Source of the DNA: Pyrenochaeta sp. MPI-SDFR-AT-0127
Lineage: Eukaryota; Ascomycota; Dothideomycetes; Pleosporales; Cucurbitariaceae
Assembly (NCBI GenBank): GCA_020747015.1
Contig: JAGTJM010000042.1
Location: 124,001 to 188,000, forward strand
Direction of reading: 5' to 3'
DNA length: 64,000 bases
Position numbers and translations under genes: made by a program. Of this stretch, positions 55,842 through 64,000 are shown piece after piece. Position 1 is the stretch's first letter. The number at the start of each line of letters is the position of its first letter. The notes under the pieces are model-generated. The model ran no database searches and was not told the origin of the DNA. It worked only from the letters and a program-made list of their open reading frames with translations.

Positions 55842-57989
55842 ATGGCAAGCTGGGCGACTAAATTGCCATCCTTTGGGCAGGCAAAGTCCGCAGAGAAAGA
55901 TGAGACCTCGCTCACTACTCTTCTCGATGCCGACCAATGTGCAGACCTTACCTTTCTAATTGCAACGATTACTGCGACAATGCGGCATTCACTGCTGGAT
56001 ACGTTCACAGCAGAGGAGACGCCACTAGATGTGAAGACCACAAAGGCAAAGGACGAGATCTTGAAAGATGCACCCTCGGATATCCCTAATGCGGACGTTG
56101 CAAAGGAGGATAAAGTTAAGAAAGAGAGGCAGTCGCGCGAAGAAGATGCAAGGAAAGAGCTGGTACAGCCTGAAGTTCAAGAGCTAAAGAAAGAGATGCT
56201 GAAGTATTTCGATGGATGGCGCGGCAAAGTCATCGGAAGGGTGGGTGAGATCGTGAACTCAAGAGAGGAAGCCAAGGAGCAGACGCAACACGTAGGAAGC
56301 CAAGAGATTAAGAAGGTCGTCAAGAAGTCTGAGCCTCGAATGATGAGTATAAGTAGCCTCGACAGCGAAGCTGAAGACGAAGAGAAAGCATTCAGAACCA
56401 TATATCCTCCGGTTGTGAATGCTTTAACACAGTTAGAAGACAACAAGCGAGCGCTAATACTACATTCCTTGGTTCTCATCCTGTTGAGCTTGGAGCACTA
56501 CTCAGCACACTCACGTATTCTGATTCTTCACCTTACCAGCTCGCTCCATCTAAAATTGTCAATCTTGAAAAAGGATGAAGAGACCGTAGCCCAGGGACTG
56601 CTCGAAGCAGCATCTCAGCAACTCAACGCTGATGCGGAGACCAAGAAAGCAGCTGAAGCCTCTCAAACAGCGCGGAAATGGAAAGTTGGGCTCGCATCGG
56701 TGGCAGGCGCTGCCTTGATTGGCGTAACAGGTGGCCTCGCAGCTCCTCTCCTTGCTGCCGGTGTTGGGACTGTGATGGGCGGCCTGGGCCTCGGAGCTAC
56801 AGCTGCAGCCGGCTATCTTGGTACACTCGCTGGCTCAACGGTACTTGTAGGTGGCCTATTCGGTGCATATGGCGCCAAGATGACTGGCAAAGCCATGGAC
56901 GATTACGCCCGAGAAGTCGAGGATTTTGCGTTTATACCAATCCACCGCTCGCAGGACCCTAAACATCAAGACAACGAATCTCGCCGTTTGCGCGTTGCCA
57001 TCGCAGTATCAGGGTGGCTGCGGGAGCCTGAAGAAGCTTACAAGCCGTGGCGGTATATCAGCAAAGGCACTGAGGGCTTCGCGCTGCGCTGGGAACTCGA
57101 GGCTCTGCTCAAACTCGGACACAGCCTCGAGACGTTCGTGACCAGTGCAGCTTGGGGATATGCCAAGAAGAAGATTATTGAGCGGACCGTCTTCGCAACG
57201 TTGACAGCAGCTCTTTGGCCTCTTAGCCTTCTCAAAGTTGCATCTGTGCTTGATAACCCCTTTTCTGTTGCAAAGTACCGCGCCGAAAAAGCAGGAGAAG
57301 TCCTTGCTGATGCGCTCATCAACAAGGTCCAAGGCGAACGACCTGTAACGCTCGTAGGATACTCCCTCGGTGCACGTCTCATTTACTCCTGCTGTCAAAA
57401 ACTCGCGGAAAGAAAGGCATTCGGGCTCATTGAGAATGTCGTACTGCTCGGTGCACCGTGTCCATCCGACGCAGCAGACTGGCGAAGTATCCGTGCTGTT
57501 GTCAGCGGCCGTGTAGTAAACGTCTTCTCCAAGCAAGACTATATTCTCGGATTCCTATACCGCACGTCCTCGGTGCAATTCGGAGTCGCCGGCCTCCAAC
57601 CTATTCTCGGGGTGCACGGCGTACAAAACGTCGACGTGACCGAGCTCGTAGATGGGCACTTGCAATACCGCTTCATCACCGGGTCTGTCCTTCGCAAAAT
57701 CGGCTTCGAAGACGTCGACGTTGCAGAGGTCGAGCGCGCGGAAGCAGAACTCAAGAAGCAGAAGGAAGAGGAGGAGAAGCAACGGCAGAAGAACGAGGGC
57801 AAGAGTGATGGCGAGGGCGCAGATGAAAAGGAGAAATTGGAAAAGGATGTGCAGAAGAAGAGCGAGCAGAGCATATTTCAGATGATGCAGCAGAAGACGC
57901 AGAATCTTGACATCGCGGGATTCCTGAACGGGGGGAAGAAGGATAACCAGAAAGTCGAGGGCACACAGCAGAAGGTCGAGACGAAGTGA
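55842..57989 (+). CDS. DUF726 / TMCO4-type membrane alpha/beta-hydrolase
   Basis: Single exon of 715 residues from ATG 55842. The middle holds long Gly/Ala-rich hydrophobic segments (SVAGAALIGVTGGLAAPLLA and TAAAGYLGTLAGSTVLVGGL) that would span membranes. An alpha/beta-hydrolase part follows with the nucleophile elbow VGYSLGARLIYSC (G-Y-S-L-G), NVVLLGAPCPSD, a late Asp in FSKQDYILG and the His of DGHLQYR, a plausible Ser-Asp-His triad. This order matches the DUF726 family (human TMCO4; yeast YFL034W/Mil1, linked to clathrin adaptor AP-1). The N-terminal 200 residues are charged and helical, and the last 80 are a Glu/Lys/Gln coiled coil. Lipase-like activity is inferred from the fold only. 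Confidence 0.9.
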   Translation: MASWATKLPSFGQAKSAEKDETSLTTLLDADQCADLTFLIATITATMRHSLLDTFTAEETPLDVKTTKAKDEILKDAPSDIPNADVAKEDKVKKERQSREEDARKELVQPEVQELKKEMLKYFDGWRGKVIGRVGEIVNSREEAKEQTQHVGSQEIKKVVKKSEPRMMSISSLDSEAEDEEKAFRTIYPPVVNALTQLEDNKRALILHSLVLILLSLEHYSAHSRILILHLTSSLHLKLSILKKDEETVAQGLLEAASQQLNADAETKKAAEASQTARKWKVGLASVAGAALIGVTGGLAAPLLAAGVGTVMGGLGLGATAAAGYLGTLAGSTVLVGGLFGAYGAKMTGKAMDDYAREVEDFAFIPIHRSQDPKHQDNESRRLRVAIAVSGWLREPEEAYKPWRYISKGTEGFALRWELEALLKLGHSLETFVTSAAWGYAKKKIIERTVFATLTAALWPLSLLKVASVLDNPFSVAKYRAEKAGEVLADALINKVQGERPVTLVGYSLGARLIYSCCQKLAERKAFGLIENVVLLGAPCPSDAADWRSIRAVVSGRVVNVFSKQDYILGFLYRTSSVQFGVAGLQPILGVHGVQNVDVTELVDGHLQYRFITGSVLRKIGFEDVDVAEVERAEAELKKQKEEEEKQRQKNEGKSDGEGADEKEKLEKDVQKKSEQSIFQMMQQKTQNLDIAGFLNGGKKDNQKVEGTQQKVETK

Positions 57990-58257
57990 ATTATGAACTA
58001 TTGGATTGCGCATGAGTGGTCTTTGCGAAACACAGGTAGTGGAAGAGTATATATAAGTGCGAATATGCAACACCGCACCAAAAGACAAATGACAAAATTA
58101 TGTCGAGTGAATATAAAGTGCCAACTGCACAAAGGGATAACAATAATGAACACAACTCAAGGAAGTTGCGTCAACCAAAATAAAATCTAAAATAGGTATA
58201 TCCATCCCATGTCAATCCAAACGCCAGACACCTTTGATGATTATCTTTCGCTATACA

Positions 58258-61200
58258 TCACCACGTCCCCTGGAGCGGCAAATCTCTACTTGAGAAACCA
58301 ATGGCAATGCCGAACTCCCCTTGCGGCAAGACCCAGTTCTGTCTCTTCACATCCCAATAGCTCAGGTCCCTCCTTGTGACGTCAAAGGAAACCAGTTGTC
58401 TACCGCCTCCAGTGCCATGCTCCTGCTTCTGGGCCTCAATGTGCACCTTCTCAAAGCCTCTGAGTACACGGACAGGGAAGTCGACGGGTTCGCCGGTCTC
58501 ATGGTCCTTGTAGTTTTGTGGCAGAGAGATGTACAGCTGCACGACTGTCGAGCCATCGACAGGACCGATGTTGGTTACTGAGGCGCTAACGGTGAGCAGT
58601 GTGGTGTACAGATCTGGGTTTCCGCCTGGGCCGCCACCAGCGTCGCTGAGCGGACTTTGCAATTGTGAGGTTTGAATGTTAGGTTTGCTAATGCCCTCTA
58701 CAGAGTCAAGCCACGGGTAAATGTACTTTTCTACCTTGTGCCAGCCTTTTGGGAAAAGAGCGGTTTTGGGATCAGGTATGTCTGTGGAGTAGCTTGGTGG
58801 CGTGAGTCCTGCTGGTCGAGGTGCAGGCAGGGGCGTCTTGGCGCCTCTACCGCTGATGAGGAGAGAAGAGAGTTTGAACTGCGTGTATGAGAGGCCGAAA
58901 CCAAACTCGTATCGCGGAGTGATGCCCTGTTTGTCAAAGTGGCGGTAGTCGATATAGAGACCTTCGGAGAAGTTCTGTTGTGGAGCCAGACCGTCCGAGG
59001 GGGTGGGGAGGTACTTGACTTTACTGCCTGGACCGTAATCTTCCTCTTTCTTGCCGATGGTGTATGGAAGGCGGCCGGAGGGATTTACGTCTCCGAAGAG
59101 AACATCGACGATTGCATTTCCAGACTCTGTACCTGGGAGATTAGCGAGGATGACGGCTTTGACGTTCATGATGTCGATGAAATTCTCCAGAATGACAGGA
59201 CCGACGCTGTGAATGACGACAATGACATCGCCCATTCCTTCTCCACAGCCCTTGGCGACATCTTGAACGAGTTTATCGCCGCCTTTCTGAAGGTAGAGAT
59301 CATTTCTGTCACCCCGAATGCCTAGAATATGGTCAGTCTCACTTCGTCATTGATATCTGTTATGGAGTGCATACTTTCATAATGTTCGTATCCCTCTCCA
59401 GCATCCGCGTTGGCAAACACAATACAAAGATCCTGGTCCTCGAGAATCTCCTTCTGACTGGGAAGCTTGTTCTCCAACCAGTCAGTCACATAGACTGTCT
59501 CTTTATCGAAAGCATCCCGGATCGCAGACATCGGTTCAACCAGATATGTGAAGTTGACGGCGCCAGAGCCCCAGCCTGAGGCTAATGTCCCATCATTGCA
59601 GCTCTGATCAGAACAGTGGTTGATGCCCTCATGAGGCAGGCGTGCATCCTCACCAAAGACTCCAACGCGGTATTTTGTTCGTCGCTTGGACACGTTACTA
59701 CGCTTCCAGCCTTTGCGAACTAGAGGCAATAATTTGCCTTCATTTTCAGCAGTACGGTGCCTTCGGCAGCGACACGACGAACCAGGTGTCCGTGAGCATC
59801 CTTTCCTTCACCTTGAGCATTGACAAACTTGTTCACAACGCCCATAGAATGGTCCGATGGGCTGCCTTCATGGAGCTTGCCAACTTTGTCGTTGGTCCAT
59901 GAGGAAAAGTTAGGGCCTTCATCGTCCCACTTGTCTTGCCCGACCTGATACCATGAGGCAACGACACGGGTGACCATATCGTCGAGACGGTCGATGGGTA
60001 CGCTACCATTCAAGACAGCTTTAGTAAGCTCAGCACCCCAGAGGCTGTCGCCCTTGGCCCAACGAAGACCATCGCCAGGCATGGTCACGTCGAGCCCAGC
60101 AAGAGCACTGGCCACGCCAGCTCGTTGTGCCAACCAGTCGCTCTGCACAAATCCCTGAAAGCCAAGCTCATCCTTCAGGATTCCGTTGAGCAGCTTGCTA
60201 TTTTGACATGCATACGAAGCATTGAGCTGATTGTAGGAACACATTACTGAAGTGACACCGGCCCTGACCGAATCGGCAAATGGCCAGGCATAGATCTCGT
60301 GTAGTGTGCGGTCATCCACATTACTCGAGATAGCGTTGGGAATGCCCCACTCCCAAGCCTGCCGGAAGTGTTCCTGTTCGTTCAGTAAGTAATGCTTCGC
60401 CGTAGCCATAACGCCCTCCTCTTGGATGCCTTTGATCGTCTGGGCAGCTGCAATTCCTTGGAGTACGGGGTCCGAGCCAAATCCCTCCCAGTTGCGTCCA
60501 CCTGCGGGCATACGTCCGAGAGGCCCCATAGCAGGGCCAAGGAGCACGTTGACGCCCTTGAGTCGTGCTTCCTTGCCATGGGCCTTGCCGCGCAAATACA
60601 TTAATTCCTTGCTCCAAGTCGCTCCAACGGTGATTCCAGCAGGAAACGCGGTGATGTTGTCTGCGAAGCGGATCCCCAGCGGTCCGTCCTGCAGACATAG
60701 ACTGGGAAACCTCAACCTCGGGACCGCCCCGTTGTTACCCACGCACATCTCCATACTCCATCCCGTCCCAGTTGTGATGTTGACCTTTTCCGGCAGCGTC
60801 ATTTGCCTCACCAGCTCTGCAGCCTTCTTGTAGCTCTCACCCCACTTGGGATCTGTCCCGCCCTTTGGCGTAGGATACCATGGTGGACTCAAGCCGTCCT
60901 TTGGTACGGATGCTTTCCATGCCCATATCCCACCCGATGCAAGGAGCAGCACTACGGCTGCGATGAATGTGAGTAGCCAGCAGCAGCACCGTCCTGGCGC
61001 ACATCTGGCTTGTCGTCGAGTGTAAGGCGGTGGGGCAGCAGATTCGGTATCTCTGTAGGATGCTTTCCGGATCTTGAGGTCGCCTGCGCTCTTCTTCCGC
61101 TTCAGTTTGCTGTCGAATGCGAGGGGATCGTCTTCTTCGAGGTCTTCTAATGTACCGTTCGAGTCGGACGAGAAGCGGGTTGGGGTGTCAAGGTCATCAT

Positions 61201-61264
61201 CGGCGGGCGCATCAAGTCTTGCATACTTGCCGCGACGCAGCTCGTGGGACTCGTAAGGCGGCAT
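58258..61264 (-). CDS. Membrane-anchored GH3 beta-glucosidase with apparent frameshift
   Basis: Exon 1 61264-59375, intron 59322-59374 (53 nt), exon 2 59321-58258; about 984 residues if one missing base is allowed. GH3 beta-glucosidases release glucose from cellobiose and related sugars. A cytosolic tail of about 95 residues precedes one membrane helix (CWLLTFIAAVVLLLASGGIW), so this is a type II anchored member. Domain 1 has GTGWSMEMCVGNNGAVPRL, QDGPLGIRF, NVLLGPAMGPLGR, MATAKHYLLNEQEHFR and the nucleophile Asp376 in GFVQSDWLAQ. Domain 2 follows with KLLPLVRKG and SVGPVILENF, and a fibronectin-like C-terminal domain ends it (YEFGFGLSYTQF, VLRGFEKVHI). At 59743-59746 the run AAAA (coding strand) shifts frame: GTVLLK must continue as NEGKLLPL, which needs a fifth A. 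Error or true lesion cannot be told from sequence. Confidence 0.9.
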
Positions 61265-61813
61265 CGTGTGCGGCCAAATTACACCCCTAATAATTCCGGG
61301 TGGAAGAAGGATACTGTGGTTCGAGTTCGATGACGGTGAGGATTCCTGAAACAAACGCGGCGCGGACTTGGAGCTTGGGGTACGCCAGGTCTAGTACTGA
61401 ATCATGAGTTTGTTTCGTCGCCGCAGGTGCAGCAGTCAGCCGTCGACGGGCAGAGCGACAGGTAGTAGGCGTAGAGGAAGATTAAATATTAGTGGTGTCT
61501 GTATAGAAACGAAGAACGCAGCACGGCAGCTGTCGTGGCTGGAGAACCAGACCGGAACACCTTCAGGGATGCCCTCCCCGTTCCTGGCGATCTCTTAGGC
61601 CCAGGTTTCTGGGCGCCACTTCCGCAACACGAACCACTCGGGTGTCCGCCGCTTGTTCCGCAGAGCATAAAAATAAGACGGCGCAAGGCGAGAAGCTTCA
61701 CAGTGATTTGTGTATATATTATGAGATTCGTGGATGTTTAAGCTTTCGTATTCACATTCTGGGTTCGATGTACTTTTTCCATTTTCCACGCCTGCACGCC
61801 TCCACACCCGTCC
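61265..61813. other. Intergenic: GH3 promoter and mcsA 3' end
   Basis: About 550 bases between the beta-glucosidase start and the upstream mcsA stop, both on the minus strand. Short frames are without motifs. Confidence 0.5.
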
Positions 61814-63444
61814 TTATGCGCCAACCTGGTTCAAGATCCCTTGGAGGTTGATCGACTTGGGCCGCTCAATGGGCAGACCTAATGCCCTGTCCCAGATGAG
61901 CTGTGCGAGCGGACCAAGACCACGGCTGACACCAAAGGTGGCAGTGTAGTATAGTGTCTCCTTGAAGCCATAGTGGTGGAAAAGAACGCCCGAGGACGAA
62001 TCGACATTGGGGAAGGGGTTCTTGGTCTGTACAACATGTCAGCCATCCATCAGGATCCAATGTCGGGAAACTTTACCTTTCCGTGCTCGGTAAGCACGCC
62101 GGGAGCGACCTCGGAGTTCTTCTTGACGAGCTGGTAGACAGGGTCTGCGGCAATTTCAGGTCGCGCATCTGCAAAGTCCATCAGAGCCTCGAAACGTGGG
62201 TCAGGCTTCCTCAGCACAGCGTGGCCGTAACCGGGAATAACACGTCCAGACTTGAGGACACTCCACAGGAAGTCGTTGACGTCCTTCTCGGTGAACTTCT
62301 CACCAACAACCTTTTGCATGTCCAGGATGAAGCGGAGCACCTCCTGAGCAGCAAGGCCGTGCAGAGGTCCAGCGAGACCTTGAAGGCCAGCGCTGTAGCT
62401 GAGGAAGGGATCGCTGAGCGCAGATCCGACCAAATGAGTAGCGTGAGCAGAAACGTTGCCGCCCTCGTGGTCACCGTGGAGAGCGAGGTACAGACGAAGA
62501 AGATCTTGGAATCCCTCGTTCTCCTTGCCAGACTTGCCCAACATGGCAGCGAAGTTGTAAGCCCAATCTTGGTTCACGTCAACCTCGTTGGGGAGGGCAC
62601 CGCCACCGCGATAGGCGTTCTGGTAGATCTTCGCAGCGATGGTAGGCAGCTTCGCGAGAAGGCTGATGCTGTCATCGAAGGTCGGCTCCCAATAGTCGGC
62701 CTTGTTGATACCCTTCTCATACGCCTTGGCGAATTTGGATTCGTAGTTGAGCGCCGAGACAGCCATTGCGAACTGGGTCATGGGGTGCAGATCTTTTGGC
62801 AGGTCGTCTAGCATCTTCTCGACGAACTTGGGGATGCCAGCCTTCTCGGCAAGCTCTCGTGAGAGCGCACGAGTCTGTGATACAGAGGGAACCTCGCCCG
62901 TGAGCAGAAGCCAGAACATGGCCTCAGGAAGCATCTCAGTGCCCGATGTGCCCTTGGGGAGCTCCTTCTGGCAGTCTTTGATCGTCTTGCCGTGGAACCG
63001 GATACCCTCGTTCGCGTCAAGGACTGATCCTTCCCATACCATGGCCTTCAACCCTCTTTGGGTCTGTTAGAGCCTTTTCTCTCTCTGTAGTGACGAATTG
63101 CATACCTCATTCCACCCAATGCATTCTCGACCTTGACATCGCCGAGCTTCTTGTCGGAGTGGGCCTTGACCTTCTTCAAGAGTTCGCGCTTAGCAGGCAG
63201 GACCTTCTTGAAAGTCTCCTTGAGATCTGGCTCAGCAGACGCCGAGTAGCTGCATGTTTGCACTAAAACAAACGTTGCGTTAGTGTGCTATGACGTCGGG
63301 TCGCAGGAACTCAATTGCATACCAGACACAAAAGGACGCGCCTGGGAAGCTCTGGTCAGCTTCAAAACCCATCAATGTCACATTTCAACGGCATACCTTT
63401 GCGGCTCTTAGAGCTCTGGAGGCTGTTCGTGCGCTCAACGCCAT
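61814..63444 (-). CDS. mcsA: Mitochondrial 2-methylcitrate synthase
   Basis: Five exons: 63444-63397, 63341-63323 (19 nt), 63262-63106, 63055-62077 and 62026-61814; 471 residues. It condenses propionyl-CoA with oxaloacetate to 2-methylcitrate, detoxifying propionyl-CoA, and also acts on acetyl-CoA. A basic N terminus (MALSARTASRALRAAKARPF) is a mitochondrial presequence. The core starts AEPDLKETFKKVLPAKRELL and continues GGMRGLKAMVWEGSVLDANE, PEAMFWLLLTGEVP, DHEGGNVSAHATHLVGSALS (active-site His region), SGRVIPGYGHAVLRKPDPR and GVLFHHYGFKETLYYTATFG. The opening, the GMRGLKA block and the end RPKSINLQGI match methylcitrate synthases better than housekeeping citrate synthase. Exon 2 was chosen by phase: the nearer CAG and GAG acceptors would create a stop or the wrong frame. 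Intron 3 ends at CCCAAAG. Confidence 0.92.
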
Positions 63445-64000
63445 GGCTGTGAGATTGATGAGGGGTAGCCGGGGTACGTGGATTGCGGGGGGAGGACAGC
63501 ACTTGTTCACTCTTCAACACACAAATTGCGAAACCGAGCGTCTTGCAAAGAACAATGGCGGTTATAAGGCTCGAGCGAGAAGCGAAGAAGGAAAAGCCCA
63601 CGGTAACTCTCGGCGACCAGAATTCACACGTCCGTTGATGCGACTGCGACGTCAAGGTACCGAGGGGTGTGCCAACGCGGTTAGCCGCCCTGGCTACCCT
63701 CGGGAGTCGGCTTGCTCGGTGGTGAGGAGAAGCTTTGCCGCACAAACATGACACGAAAGACGCTGTTCACACGACGCAGAAGAGGAACAGCGTTAGGTCC
63801 GCGTGCGAGAAGAGAACCTGGGTAGGACAGCGACAAGGGCGCCGGTGGCAAACATCATCACCGAGTCTGCCCCGAGTCATAGTAAACTTTTTGTCAACTA
63901 CGGCTCCTGCTTACCAACGCACCCTCTGCCACTATTCTCATAACTGAATAGAGCGAGGTTCTGCTGGATAGAGCCTCACTTCCCAAACACACAATCGCAA
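63445..64000. other. mcsA upstream region
   Basis: Presumed promoter of mcsA. Frames at minus 63362-63754 and plus 63735-63947 are shadows or chance. No gene seen to the end of the window. Confidence 0.45.

Noticed and set aside
59715..59760. A 36-nt GT-AG intron explaining the GH3 frameshift
   Set aside because: Its length is a multiple of three, so it does not correct the frame, and it would remove the conserved NEGKLLPL segment.
1..64000. Biosynthetic gene cluster
   Set aside because: The acyltransferase, SDR and MFS genes are far apart, separated by core genes, and there is no PKS, NRPS, terpene synthase or cluster regulator; LYS2 has the primary-metabolism domain order and motifs.

Overview
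The window is nuclear DNA of a filamentous ascomycete (Pezizomycotina; gene content leans towards Dothideomycetes, but that is inference). The evidence is short GT-AG introns (about 45-100 nt) with clear TACTAAC-like branch sites, the fungal alpha-aminoadipate route to lysine (LYS2), the exomer subunit CHS5, a HET-domain gene, a fungal rhodopsin-like membrane protein, CRY-DASH and mitochondrial 2-methylcitrate synthase. No tRNA, rRNA, CRISPR array or intact transposon was recognised. Intron-exon structures were worked out by hand from splice consensus, reading phase and family motifs.

Layout. 0.6-14.4 kb is gene-sparse: a DUF1757-like membrane protein (+), an unknown membrane protein (-), a rhodopsin-family seven-helix protein (+), a GPI-type GH45 protein lacking the expected catalytic acid (-), and an RBR ubiquitin ligase (-). 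14.8-26.4 kb holds a Golgi-type type II membrane protein (-) divergent from LYS2 (+, with a perfect TGACTCA element just upstream), an orphan gene (-), CHS5 (+) and a wax-synthase-like acyltransferase (+). 26.4-34.3 kb is an accessory, decaying island: a frameshifted pseudogene, a HET gene that has lost its HET domain, a gene relic with an in-frame amber codon, and one intact HET-domain gene. 34.6-48.1 kb carries a secreted But2-type protein, CRY-DASH, a TAF1-like zinc-knuckle protein, an SDR, a five-exon glutamate decarboxylase, a His/Pro-rich fasciclin protein and an MFS transporter broken by an in-frame TAG. 49-64 kb is core housekeeping: alpha-SNAP (SEC17, with a 12-nt microexon) divergent from a mitochondrial GatC-like subunit, a small Cys-motif protein, PEX14, a DUF726/TMCO4 hydrolase, a membrane-anchored GH3 beta-glucosidase with an apparent 1-nt frameshift, and 2-methylcitrate synthase.

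Most genes are functionally independent neighbours, as is normal in fungi. Clear shared-promoter pairs are the type II protein/LYS2, the orphan/CHS5, GAD/fasciclin and SEC17/GatC. No biosynthetic cluster is visible. The most unusual items are the GH45 protein without its acid residue, the nonsense and frameshift lesions, and the HET/pseudogene island.
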